Shown here piece after piece: positions 54,127 through 62,769 of a stretch of DNA of 64,000 nt (its first letter is position 1; the number at the start of each line of letters is the position of its first letter). A program made the position numbers and the translations under genes. Source of the stretch: Phycisphaerales bacterium (lineage in GTDB: Bacteria; Planctomycetota; Phycisphaerae; Phycisphaerales; UBA1924); assembly GCA_029260515.1 (NCBI GenBank), contig JAJDDC010000019.1, positions 1 through 64,000 on the forward strand, in the 5' to 3' direction. Below the pieces are notes generated by a model, which worked only from the letters and a program-made list of their open reading frames with translations, was not told where the DNA came from and ran no database searches.

Positions 54127-54154
54127 CGTTCGGGCGGTCTGCGTGGCCCGAACG
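54127..54154 (+). promoter_or_regulatory. Hairpin in the leader of the third redoxin gene
   Basis: CGTTCGGGC pairs perfectly with GCCCGAACG around a 10-base loop, 58 bases before the ATG, in a 237-base gap. There is no T-tract. It may be an attenuator-like or mRNA-stabilising element; a TACAGT hexamer lies upstream near 54088. Confidence 0.4.
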
Positions 54155-54211
54155 CCGCCCCAACAGCCTGGCCACGGCCCGGATGGGCCTGCCCCACACA
54201 GGAGTGCCCCG

Positions 54212-55366
54212 ATGCGTATGAACCTGACGAACACCCTCGGCGCCGTGCTGCTCGGCGCGTGCGTCCTGCCGGCTGCCGCCCAGGACGCCAAACCCCAGAC
54301 CGCCGAAGACACGATCAAGGAGGCCTGCCCCGCGGGCTGCGAGAAAGCCTGCTGCGCCGAGGCGTGCGCCGACGACTGCGAGAAGGCGTGCTGCGCACAG
54401 GAGTGCGCCGCGGACTGCGCCGAGGCGTGCTGCGCCGACCTGTCCAAGATGGTCAAGGGTTTCAAGCAGCCCGAGCTGTGGGTCGGCGACAAGGCGCCGA
54501 ACCTGCACCTGGCCAAGTTCGTCAAGGGCGACTCGGTCCAGGGCTTCGAAGCGGGGCGGACGTACGTCGTCGAGTTCTGGGCGACCTGGTGCCGCCCGTG
54601 CATCGAGGCGTTCCCGCACCTGAGCAAGCTGCAGGAAGAGCACGCCGACAATGTGACGTTCATGGGCATTAACATTTTCGACACCAAGCGGGGCGAGGCG
54701 CAGGGCGCCCGCGTCGAGCGTGTTACCGAGTTCGTCGCCGACCAGGGCGACCGGATGGGCTACACCGTCGCGATCGAGGACGGCGAGAAGATGGGCAACG
54801 CCTGGATGAAGCCCTCGGGGCAGAACAGCATCCCCGCCGCATTCATCGTTGACGGCGAGGGCAAGATCGCCTGGATCGGGCACCCCATGGGCATGGACAA
54901 GCCCCTGGCCCAGATCGCCGCGGGCGAGTTCGACCGCGAGGCCGCGGCCATCGAGTCGCGGAACCAGAAGCTCGCCCAGACCGGATTCCAGCAGTTCGGC
55001 AAGGGCATCACCCAGGGCACCGCCGAGGAGGCCCGGGACGCGTACAAACTCGCCCGAGCCATGGCCCGCCAGGTCTTCTGGGACGAGCCCGGAGCACTCA
55101 ACGCGATGGCCTGGCCCGTGCTCGATCACCCGGCGGTAAAACACCGCGACTACGAGTTCGCGCTCTTCGCAGCGAACCGCGCCTTTGAGGTGACCAAGGG
55201 CGAGGACCCCACGGTCCTCGACACATTCGCACTCGCCCAGTTCAAGACGGGCGACTCCGCGGGCGCGATCAAGACCCAGACCAGGGCGCTCGAGTTGCTC
55301 GAGGGCGACGAGGGTCGCGACGAGATGGTCACCCGCCTCGACGAGTACAAGGCCGCCAAGCCCTGA
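54212..55366 (+). CDS. Exported TlpA-type thioredoxin with tandem Cys-rich domain (third of three)
   Basis: 384 aa from ATG 54212 (AGGAG at eight bases). The signal peptide ends near PAAAQ. Residues 39-76 are three tandem 13-residue units of form C-x3-C-x3-C-C-x3, with Cys at 39, 43, 47, 48, 52, 56, 60, 61, 65, 69, 73 and 74. The thioredoxin domain (about 85-245) has FWATWCRPCIEAFPH with Cys-127/Cys-130. A TPR-like helical C-terminus completes it. The first two redoxins lack the Cys-rich part. The repeat could bind metal or act as a cysteine relay; neither can be settled from sequence. Confidence 0.9.
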   Translation: MRMNLTNTLGAVLLGACVLPAAAQDAKPQTAEDTIKEACPAGCEKACCAEACADDCEKACCAQECAADCAEACCADLSKMVKGFKQPELWVGDKAPNLHLAKFVKGDSVQGFEAGRTYVVEFWATWCRPCIEAFPHLSKLQEEHADNVTFMGINIFDTKRGEAQGARVERVTEFVADQGDRMGYTVAIEDGEKMGNAWMKPSGQNSIPAAFIVDGEGKIAWIGHPMGMDKPLAQIAAGEFDREAAAIESRNQKLAQTGFQQFGKGITQGTAEEARDAYKLARAMARQVFWDEPGALNAMAWPVLDHPAVKHRDYEFALFAANRAFEVTKGEDPTVLDTFALAQFKTGDSAGAIKTQTRALELLEGDEGRDEMVTRLDEYKAAKP

Positions 55367-55377
55367 CCGACGCGGGC

Positions 55378-55406
55378 AACCGAGTCACACAAAAACCGAG
55401 TCACAC
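55378..55406. repeat. Short direct repeat before a terminator
   Basis: AACCGAGTCACAC occurs twice, at 55378-55390 and 55394-55406, 16 bases apart, between the redoxin stop codon and its terminator. It looks like a small tandem duplication. Confidence 0.8.
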
Positions 55407-55411
55407 GAGCT

Positions 55412-55438
55412 CGCCCCGGTCCGCCGGGGCGTTTCTAT
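55412..55438 (+). terminator. Intrinsic terminator of the redoxin cluster
   Basis: CGCCCCGG (55412-55419) pairs with CCGGGGCG (55424-55431) around TCCG, followed by TTTCTATT. Confidence 0.85.
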
Positions 55439-55472
55439 TGCGGGAAAGAGCCGCATTCCGCATGGCCCGCGC

Positions 55473-56477
55473 TCACGCCAGCCCGCGGGCGCCCAGATCG
55501 TGCTCGGCGTCCAGGGCCGCCTGGCAGCCCATGCCCGCCGCGGTCACCGCCTGGCGGTAGGTCGCGTCCGCGACGTCGCCCGCGGCGTAGACGCCCGCGA
55601 TGTTGGTCCGGCTCGACCTCGACCCGAGCTCGATGTACCCCGCGTCGTCGAACTCGAGCCCGGATTCACGCAGGAACCTCGTCGCCGGCGTGTGCCCGAT
55701 CGCGATGAACAGCCCCCCCACCTCCAGCTCGCTCTGCTCGCCCGTGACCGTGTCCTCGAGGAGGACCGCCCGGATCTTCTCGGCGCCCATGTCGTCGGTG
55801 CGGCTGAGCACGTCCACAACCGTCTTGTTCCAGAGGACCTCGGCGTTGTCCTTGGCGAGCAGACGCTCCTGCATCGTCTTGCTCGCCCGGAAGGCGTCGC
55901 GCCGGTGGATGATGTAGACGGTGCTGGCGAACTTGGTGAGGTAGTTCGCCTCCTCCATCGCCGTGTCCCCGCCCCCGACGACAGCCATGGGCTGGTCGCG
56001 GAACATGGGCAGGGCGCCGTCACAGACCGCGCACGCGCTCACGCCCCCGCCCGCGGTCGCGAGGCGCAGCTCGCTCTCGAGGCCCAGCCAGTTGGCCGTC
56101 GCCCCGGTCGCGATAATGACGGCGTGGGCTCGCACACTCGTGCCGTCCGAGATGTGCAGGGTGTGGGGCGAACCGTCGCGCGAGAACTCGACCCGCTCGA
56201 CGTCCTCGCCGACGATCTGGGTCCCGAACCGCTCGGCCTGCTGCTGGAAGCCGGCCATCATCTCGGGCCCCGCGACACCATCCGGAAATCCAGGGTAGTT
56301 CTCGACGTCGGTCGTCAGCATCAGCTGGCCCCCGGGCAGGATCGGGCCCGGGTCCTGCTTGGGCACGCCCACGTAGACCACGGGGTCGAGGCTGGCCCGG
56401 GCGGCGTAGATCGCCGCGGTCCACCCGGCGGGGCCGGACCCGATGATCACCAGTTTCTTGACGTCGTTGTCATTCAC
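55473..56477 (-). CDS. trxB: Thioredoxin reductase
   Basis: 334 aa. It passes electrons from NADPH through FAD to thioredoxin in the cytoplasm. FAD-binding GSGPAGWTAA (13-22), the redox motif CAVCDG (Cys-149/Cys-152), NADP-binding GGGDTAMEEA, the HRR(D) loop and the C-terminal GVYAAGDV segment are in place. An unusual PKQDPGPILPGGQ insert follows the first helix. It lies tail-to-tail with the redoxin cluster; direct reduction of those exported proteins would need a membrane relay such as CcdA, which is not in view. Confidence 0.95.
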   Translation of the reverse strand: MNDNDVKKLVIIGSGPAGWTAAIYAARASLDPVVYVGVPKQDPGPILPGGQLMLTTDVENYPGFPDGVAGPEMMAGFQQQAERFGTQIVGEDVERVEFSRDGSPHTLHISDGTSVRAHAVIIATGATANWLGLESELRLATAGGGVSACAVCDGALPMFRDQPMAVVGGGDTAMEEANYLTKFASTVYIIHRRDAFRASKTMQERLLAKDNAEVLWNKTVVDVLSRTDDMGAEKIRAVLLEDTVTGEQSELEVGGLFIAIGHTPATRFLRESGLEFDDAGYIELGSRSSRTNIAGVYAAGDVADATYRQAVTAAGMGCQAALDAEHDLGARGLA

Positions 56478-56604
56478 GGGGCGTCCTCCCTCGCGTTGCC
56501 CAGACCCGATACGAACCCGACAGCGTGCGGCGCTGTTCCCTGGCGGGTCCCGATCGTAGGGGGCGGGTCGCGGGGCGTCGGCGCGACTCGGCGCCGGCTT
56601 CCGG

Positions 56605-56644
56605 GCGCAAAAAGAAGGCGGGCCGGCGGCGTGCGCCGGCCCGC
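56605..56644 (-). terminator. Intrinsic terminator of the sigma factor gene
   Basis: On the minus strand a perfect 10-bp stem (56618-56627 with 56635-56644) around a 7-base loop is followed by CTTCTTTTT. It lies 31 bases past the sigma factor stop codon. Confidence 0.8.
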
Positions 56645-56675
56645 TTCACACTCCTCCCAAGACCGTTCCTGGGGG

Positions 56676-57656
56676 TCAGCCCGCCTTGGAGGCGGCGCCG
56701 AACGAGCCACCGACCGATGCGTCACCCACCCGACGCACGGGCCGCTCGTCTCGTTCATCGATATCTTCCACGGGCAGCGCGTCCCGTCGGAAGAACTGGC
56801 TGGGCTTGGAGTCCGTCAGACGCTCGTGCAGGCGCTCGAGCGCTTCCTCGACGATCTGGCGGACGCGCTCACGCGAGATCCCGACGTGGTCGGCGATCTG
56901 CTTGAGTGTCAGGGGCTCCTGGCCGTCGAGACCGAACCGCAGGCGCAGGATCTTTGCCTCGCGGTCGTCGATCGTCTCCATCAGGCGACGGAGGATGCCC
57001 AGTTCCTCGGCGTGCAGCGTGCGGTCGTCGGGCGTGCCGATCTTCTCGTCGGCGATCAGCGCGCCCAAGCCCACCAGGTCGCCGTCGGCGTTCGTCGGCT
57101 CCTGGTTGGGCGTCTTGAAGGCCTTGACCGCCCGCTTGATGATGCGGACCTTCTTGACCGGCAGCTCCATCGAGTCGGCCAGTTCCTCGATGGTCGGCGT
57201 ACGCCCAAGCTCGCCCTCGAGCTTGCGGGACGCGACCTTCCACTTGGCGATCAGCTCGACCATGTAGGCCGGGATGTGGATGGGTTGGGTCGCGTTGATC
57301 AGGGCGCGCTTGATCGCCTGCTTGATCCACCACGAGCCGTAGGTGCTGAACCTCGCGCCCTGCGCGGGGTCGAAGCCCTCGACGGCTCTGAGCAGGCCGA
57401 TGTTGCCCTCCTCGATCAGATCGGTGATCGGGAGGCCTCGACCCGTGTAGTGCTTTGCGATGGAGACAACCAGTCGGAGGTTGGAGCGGATCATCCGCTC
57501 CCGGGCCTCCGGGCAGTTGTCGTTGATGATGCGCCAGCCGAGCTCCTTCTCCTCATCAGCGGTGAGGAGCGGGACCCGGTTGATCTCACGAAGGTAGACC
57601 TGCAGATCAGACTGCAGACCTGAACCACGCGCAGTGGAAGCGTGCGAACGACTCAC
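56676..57656 (-). CDS. Primary-type RNA polymerase sigma factor (RpoD/SigA family)
   Basis: 326 aa; GTG start with AGGA upstream. Regions 1.2 to 4.2 follow in order: [21 protein letters not shown] (1.2), region 2 with [37 protein letters not shown], region 3, and region 4.2 [18 protein letters not shown]. Region 1.1 is absent and the length is that of a group 2 or compact group 1 sigma. It should read promoters with TANNNT -10 boxes of the kind seen in this window. The C-terminus after region 4 is a 50-residue Arg/Gly/Ser tail not usual in the family. Confidence 0.95.
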   Translation of the reverse strand: MSRSHASTARGSGLQSDLQVYLREINRVPLLTADEEKELGWRIINDNCPEARERMIRSNLRLVVSIAKHYTGRGLPITDLIEEGNIGLLRAVEGFDPAQGARFSTYGSWWIKQAIKRALINATQPIHIPAYMVELIAKWKVASRKLEGELGRTPTIEELADSMELPVKKVRIIKRAVKAFKTPNQEPTNADGDLVGLGALIADEKIGTPDDRTLHAEELGILRRLMETIDDREAKILRLRFGLDGQEPLTLKQIADHVGISRERVRQIVEEALERLHERLTDSKPSQFFRRDALPVEDIDERDERPVRRVGDASVGGSFGAASKAG

Positions 57657-57958
57657 TTTTTCCTACCCACCTTTCCGCGATGAAAACCGCGGCCTATCTC
57701 TCCCGGGCTCTCGCCCGAGTTCCTCACCTGTCGATTCGCGAGCATATCCACACCGGTTCATCGACCGCCAAGGTTTTCCGATCAATCAGCCCGTCTTTCA
57801 CAGCCTTTTTTGACCCGATCAGCCGATGGTTTGGCCCGCCTGGATCGGCTGGTTCGGAAAGTCAACAATCTCACCCACCCATCCGGAATTTTCCTTGCCG
57901 GCCTCAAAATCCGGCGCACACTCTCAGGTTCGGCCCCTCCCGACCGACTCCCAGACGC
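57657..57958. other. Divergent region between the sigma factor and UVR-motif genes
   Basis: 302 bases, visibly richer in A/T than the surroundings. A weak minus-strand promoter candidate for the sigma gene is TTGGCG, 19 bases, TATGCT (57741-57746), which would give a leader of about 80 bases. A T6 run lies at 57806-57811. No RNA gene is recognised. Confidence 0.45.
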
Positions 57959-58825
57959 ATGGAACGCGACCTCTCCGAACTCCTCGACGAGTGGCCCTAC
58001 GAGTCGGGCAAGATCAACGTCCGCCTCATCCAGGGCGCCGACGGCGAGCCCCGCATCCAGGTCCGCGTTGACCTGGGCCTCCTCCAGATGTTCGCAGAGG
58101 GTCGCCCGGACGGCATGACCCCCCACGGCTACGGCTCGTACCTGGAGTACCAGGAGGCCCGCCTGGACCAGATCCTCCAGGGAGGGCCTGACACGCCCCC
58201 CCCGGGCCCCTACGCGTCCCCCGATCCAGAGGCCCTCGCGGGCCCCCCGGAGGCCGACGATGATGAGGGCCCCCAGCAGCCTCCCCCCGAGGGCGGCGAG
58301 GCGCCCCGCGTCCTGACGCCCGACGACTGCCGCGCGCTCCGCGAGGAGGCCCTGCAGTACTACCACCGCTATGTGGCGCTGCTGGTGCTCGAGGACTATG
58401 ACGGGGTGATCCGCGACACGACGCGGAACCTGCGTGTCCTGGACCTGTGCCGCGACCACGCCCGCGAGCCCCACGACCAGGAGGCGCTCGAGCAGTTCCG
58501 CCCCTACATCCTCATGATGCGGGCCAGGGCACTGGCGAGCCAGGCGATCAAGGACTCGGAGCCCAAGGCGGCGATCCATGCGATCGACGAGGGGCTCGAG
58601 GCGCTCAAGCGCCACTTCGAGGAAACGGGGCGGAGCGAGGAGCTCGAGGGCTCGCGGGAGCACGCCGCACTTCGTTCGATGCGCGAGGCGCTGGTGCCCA
58701 AGCTGCCCGTGAGCCAGAAGGCCGAGCTCAGGCAACGCCTGGGCGAGGCGCTCGCGTCTGAGAACTACGAGCTGGCGGCGATCCTGCGCGATGAGCTGCG
58801 GATGCTGCCCGACGAGACGGGGTGA
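57959..58825 (+). CDS. UVR-motif protein
   Basis: 288 aa from ATG 57959. The C-terminus (about 255-284, KAELRQRLGEALASENYELAAILRDELRM) is a UVR motif, the small helical hairpin by which UvrB contacts UvrA and UvrC and which also occurs in McsA and Clp-associated proteins. The N-terminal 70 residues look like a separate alpha/beta module; a Pro-rich linker (75-115) and a helical middle follow. No ribosome binding site precedes the ATG. Function is unassigned; a partner-binding role through the UVR hairpin is likely. Confidence 0.82.
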   Translation: MERDLSELLDEWPYESGKINVRLIQGADGEPRIQVRVDLGLLQMFAEGRPDGMTPHGYGSYLEYQEARLDQILQGGPDTPPPGPYASPDPEALAGPPEADDDEGPQQPPPEGGEAPRVLTPDDCRALREEALQYYHRYVALLVLEDYDGVIRDTTRNLRVLDLCRDHAREPHDQEALEQFRPYILMMRARALASQAIKDSEPKAAIHAIDEGLEALKRHFEETGRSEELEGSREHAALRSMREALVPKLPVSQKAELRQRLGEALASENYELAAILRDELRMLPDETG

Positions 58826-58828
58826 GGC

Positions 58829-60679
58829 TCACCCGTCGTCGGTGTGCGGCTCGAGCTCACGGTCGTGCCCGAGCGAGGCACGGAGCCCCCGTAGGCGCTT
58901 GAGCACACGCCGCGCCATGACCTCGGCGCTGGCCAGCTCCTCGACCACCACCTCGTCGGCGCCCAGCTCGCGGGCCTGGGCCGCCTTGGTCACGACGCTG
59001 GACCTGGCCGCGATGAACACGTCGGGACGCAGCGACCGGATCATCCGCACCGCGCGGAGGACGGCCTCCTCGTCGGGCATGGTCAGGACGACGGCGGAAG
59101 CCGAGTAGATCCCGGCGTGCTCGAGGACGTCGCGGTTGGTGATGTCGCCGTAGTAGGCACGACGCCCCAGGTCGAGCTGCATCCGCACGGTCTTGGCGTT
59201 GATCTCGATGACCGTGATCTGGGCGCCCGACTGCTCGAGGCGTTCGGCGCACGCCCACCCGACGGGCCCGAAGCCGGCGATGATGACGCGTGGGGAGGCG
59301 CCCGGCGCCGTCGCGTCGTGCTCGCTCGTCGCGGCGCCCTCCTCGCCCTCGTGCTCGGCGTCGGCCAACGCGGGCGTCTCGCGGAGCCCCGTGCGTGAAC
59401 CCCAGGGCGCCATCGGCAGGCGCGACATCGCCCGGGCGACGATCGCGCCCTGGCTGATCATCGCCGGCGTGATGAGCAGCGTGCACACGACGACCCCGAT
59501 CGTGCGCGCCTCGGCCGACGCGTCGATCACACCCGCCGCCGACGCGACCGAGAGGATCACCAGCGAGAACTCGCCGCCCTGGGCCAGCCAGAGCCCGGCG
59601 CGTCCGGCGATCGTCGGCGAGGCGCCCAGGCCCCACGAGACGCCCCCGATCACACCCGCTTTGAGCAAGACCATCCCGAGCGTCGCCAACCCCACCATCC
59701 ACCACGACTCGGCCAGTTCCGGGATCGATACCTTCAGCCCGACGGTCGTGAAGAACACCGCCATGAACAGGTCGCGCAGGGGCGTGATCTGCCCGGCGAG
59801 TTGGTACCGGAAGGGCGTGCCCGCGAGCAGGAAGCCGGCGAGGAACGCGCCCAGCTCCGGGCTCAGGCCCACGCCCGCGGTCGCGACCGCGGCGCCCAGC
59901 GCCGAGGCCGCCGCGATGACAAGCATGATCTCGGGCGAGGGCGAGCGCGACGCCTCGACCATGATCTTGGGCAGCAACACCTTGCCGACCAGCACGATCC
60001 CGAGCACCACCCCCACGCTCAGCGCCGCCTTCTCGGCCAGCTGAACCAGGTTCTGCGCGTCCATCATGTTGGCGGCGTCGGCGCTCTCTCCGCCCGCCCC
60101 CCCGCCCTGCACCTTCGCCAGGATCGGGATCGACGCGAGCATCGCGATCACCAGCATGTCCTGCATCAGCAGCACGCCAAGGCTCACACGCCCGGCGGCG
60201 GTGAACAGCTCGCGCCGTTGCTGCAGTATCCGAAGCACCACCGCGGTCGAGGACAGCGACAACGCCATCCCGATCGCCGCGCTGCCCGCCCATCCCATGC
60301 CCATCAGGTGCACGCACAGCGTGATGAGGGCGGCGGAGATGATGGTTGTGAGCAGACCGGCGGTGACGATCAGGGCGGCGCCGTGACGCAGCACGGACAC
60401 GTCCAGGTGCATCCCGATGCCGAACATCAGCAGCACCGTCGCCAGCGATGCGATGCCCTCGATGGTCTCGTCGCCCGCGACCAGGCCCAGGGCATGGGGG
60501 CCGATGATCGCCCCCGCGATGAGGTAGCCCGGGATCACCGCGACGCGGAGGCGCCCGAACACCAATGCCACCAGCCCGGCGCACGCGAGGATGAGCAGCA
60601 GATCGACCGCGAGTGCGGCGCCGGGGCCCGCGCCGGAGGCGAGTGTGAGTGTCGGCATCATGAGGGCGGCGTCCTGCAC
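58829..60679 (-). CDS. CPA2-family cation/proton antiporter with RCK domain
   Basis: 616 aa; GTG start, or ATG at 60661. Twelve to thirteen membrane segments span about 20-425, with the Na+/H+ exchanger core (LSLSSTAVVLRILQQ, then GLSPELGAFLAGFLLAGTPFR). A cytoplasmic RCK/TrkA-N domain (about 465-600, VIIAGFGPVGWACAERLEQSGAQITVIEIN) would gate transport by binding NAD(H) or a nucleotide. The layout is that of KefB/KefC or YbaL. A Glu-rich linker joins the two. It converges with the UVR-motif gene, only three bases apart. Confidence 0.93.
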   Translation of the reverse strand: MQDAALMMPTLTLASGAGPGAALAVDLLLILACAGLVALVFGRLRVAVIPGYLIAGAIIGPHALGLVAGDETIEGIASLATVLLMFGIGMHLDVSVLRHGAALIVTAGLLTTIISAALITLCVHLMGMGWAGSAAIGMALSLSSTAVVLRILQQRRELFTAAGRVSLGVLLMQDMLVIAMLASIPILAKVQGGGAGGESADAANMMDAQNLVQLAEKAALSVGVVLGIVLVGKVLLPKIMVEASRSPSPEIMLVIAAASALGAAVATAGVGLSPELGAFLAGFLLAGTPFRYQLAGQITPLRDLFMAVFFTTVGLKVSIPELAESWWMVGLATLGMVLLKAGVIGGVSWGLGASPTIAGRAGLWLAQGGEFSLVILSVASAAGVIDASAEARTIGVVVCTLLITPAMISQGAIVARAMSRLPMAPWGSRTGLRETPALADAEHEGEEGAATSEHDATAPGASPRVIIAGFGPVGWACAERLEQSGAQITVIEINAKTVRMQLDLGRRAYYGDITNRDVLEHAGIYSASAVVLTMPDEEAVLRAVRMIRSLRPDVFIAARSSVVTKAAQARELGADEVVVEELASAEVMARRVLKRLRGLRASLGHDRELEPHTDDG

Positions 60680-60695
60680 GGCTGATTGTTGCGGC

Positions 60696-62639
60696 TCAGG
60701 CCTCGGTGTGCGCTGGCAATCTTCCCATCCCGCGCGGGCCTCTGGCGATCAGCACACTCAGCAGATTCAGGTCCGCCGGGGTCACCCCCTCCAGGCGCCC
60801 CGCCTGGGCGTACGTCTCGGGACGGAATCGCGCCAGCGCCTGCGCCGCCTCCGCCCGCAGCCCCGGCAACGCCGTGTACTCGACCCACCCGGGCAGGCGC
60901 CGACGCTCAAGCTCCGACTGGCGCCGGATCTGTGCCCGCTGGCGGGCGATGTACGGCTCGTACACCCGCTCTGCGTGGACCGTCTCCCATACGCCCCGGG
61001 CGACACCCGCGTCGATCGGACCCGCGGCCCCGGCCAGCGCCGTCCGCAGATCCTCGACCGTGTACCCGGGGCGGCGGATCGCGCGGGCAAGGGGCTCGCC
61101 GTCGAGTGTCGCGCGGTCGACCTCGGCGTCGAGGCGCTCGACCCCCACGCGTCGGTCCTCGAAAAGGCGCTTCCGGCGCGCGCCCAGCTCGGTCGTGGTG
61201 AGCAGGCCCAGCTCGTCGGCGATCGGCGTCAGCCGGTCCGCGGCGTTGTCGGAACGGAGCAGCAGGCGGTGCTCGGCCCGGCTGGTGAACATGCGGTACG
61301 GCTCGCGCGGGGTCTTGGTCACCAGGTCGTCCATCAGCACGCCGATGTACGCCTGGTCGCGCCCGAGAACGAAGTCGCCCTCGGACCTGGCTCGACGCGC
61401 GGCGTTGACGCCCGCGACAAGGCCCTGGGCCGCGGCTTCCTCGTAGCCGCTGGTGCCGTTGATCTGGCCCGCCAGGAACAGGCCCGCGATCGCCTTGGTC
61501 TCGCACGTCGCACGGATCTGGTGCGGGCGGACCATGTCGTACTCGACGGCGTACCCGTATCGGACGATCCTGGCCCGCGCACACCCCGGCATCGTGCGCA
61601 CGAGCACGTCCTGCACGTCCTCGGGCAGGCTGGTGGAGATGCCGTTGCAGTAGACGACTCGGTCCCGGTGGCTCTCGGGCTCGAGGAAGACGCCGTGTGA
61701 CTCGCGGTCGGCGAAGCGGACGACCTTGTCCTCGATGCTCGGGCAGTACCTGGGCCCGGCCGACTCGATCTGCCCGCAGAACATCGGGGCGCGGTGCAGG
61801 TTGGCCCGGATCAGCTCATGCGCCACGGGCGAGGTCCGCGTCTGGCGGCAGGGGATCTGCTCGAGGCGGGGGAACGCGGACAGCTCGACCCCTGGGACCG
61901 ACCAGCCCGCGGGGGTCAGGTCGGAGAATGGGGCGGGGTCGGCGTCGCCGACCTGCTCGGGTAGCGAATCCCAGTCGATGGTGTCGCGGTCGAGGCGGGG
62001 GCAGGTACCAGTCTTGAGGCGCCCGAGCTCGAAGCCGAGGGATTCGAGGGACGCGGAGAGCGACGACGCTGGCGCCTCGCCGTGCCGACCGCCCGGCGTA
62101 CGGGTCGCGCCGGTGTGCATGAGGCCGCGCATGAAGGTGCCGGTCGTGATAACGACGGCGTCTGCCTCGAGCCGCACCGGGCCCTCGGGCGTCGCGACCT
62201 CGACGCCGGTGATCCGGCGCTCGGATGTGCCCGGGACGCGCTCGACGAGGAGCGTCTCGACCGCGCCCGCGACGGCGTCGATCTGCGGGCGCGAGGCGAC
62301 GAGCGCACGGACCGCCTCGGCGTACGCGTGCTTGTCGGACTGGCACCGGGGCCCCCGGACCGCGGGTCCCCTCGACGTGTTGAGCACCTTGAACATGACG
62401 CCCGTCGCGTCGGCGGCCAGGCCCATGAGCCCGCCCATGGCGTCGATCTCGCGGACGAGCTGGCCCTTGGCCAGCCCGCCGATCGCGGGGTTGCAGCTCA
62501 TGACGCCGACCTTGGAAGGGTCGAGCGTGACCAGGGCGACCGAGCACGCCTCGGGCAGCAGCGACGCGGCCGCCCACGCGGCCTCCACGCCCGCGTGCCC
62601 GCCCCCCACCACGATGACCCGGCTCCGGCGCGTCTTCAC
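60696..62639 (-). CDS. mnmG: tRNA uridine 5-carboxymethylaminomethyl modification enzyme MnmG
   Basis: 647 aa from the GTG at 62639, which is fixed by a TACGAT -10 six bases upstream. FAD-dependent enzyme that, with MnmE, modifies U34 of certain tRNAs. FAD-binding VVGGGHAGVEAA (8-19), PAIGGLAKGQLVREIDAMGG, SRGPAVRGPRCQSDK and the C-terminal GVTPADLNLLSVLI are standard. A longer reading to 62861 has no family match. Its usual partner MnmE is represented in this window only by the truncated protein at 39908. Confidence 0.96.
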   Translation of the reverse strand: MKTRRSRVIVVGGGHAGVEAAWAAASLLPEACSVALVTLDPSKVGVMSCNPAIGGLAKGQLVREIDAMGGLMGLAADATGVMFKVLNTSRGPAVRGPRCQSDKHAYAEAVRALVASRPQIDAVAGAVETLLVERVPGTSERRITGVEVATPEGPVRLEADAVVITTGTFMRGLMHTGATRTPGGRHGEAPASSLSASLESLGFELGRLKTGTCPRLDRDTIDWDSLPEQVGDADPAPFSDLTPAGWSVPGVELSAFPRLEQIPCRQTRTSPVAHELIRANLHRAPMFCGQIESAGPRYCPSIEDKVVRFADRESHGVFLEPESHRDRVVYCNGISTSLPEDVQDVLVRTMPGCARARIVRYGYAVEYDMVRPHQIRATCETKAIAGLFLAGQINGTSGYEEAAAQGLVAGVNAARRARSEGDFVLGRDQAYIGVLMDDLVTKTPREPYRMFTSRAEHRLLLRSDNAADRLTPIADELGLLTTTELGARRKRLFEDRRVGVERLDAEVDRATLDGEPLARAIRRPGYTVEDLRTALAGAAGPIDAGVARGVWETVHAERVYEPYIARQRAQIRRQSELERRRLPGWVEYTALPGLRAEAAQALARFRPETYAQAGRLEGVTPADLNLLSVLIARGPRGMGRLPAHTEA

Positions 62640-62645
62640 GCGGCA

Positions 62646-62651
62646 ATCGTA
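62646..62651 (-). promoter_or_regulatory. -10 hexamer TACGAT, leaderless mnmG start
   Basis: On the minus strand TACGAT ends six bases before the GTG at 62639; no ribosome binding site lies between. Confidence 0.6.
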
Positions 62652-62769
62652 GGGGATGAGGGGCGTTGTGCCCGCGATCTTGGCCCGCGGGCTGCTGTGC
62701 GGTAGGCTCTGGTGTCGGGGACCGCCCGCCCGAGTCGGGACGATCGGCGGCTCGGCCTGGAGCAACCAC

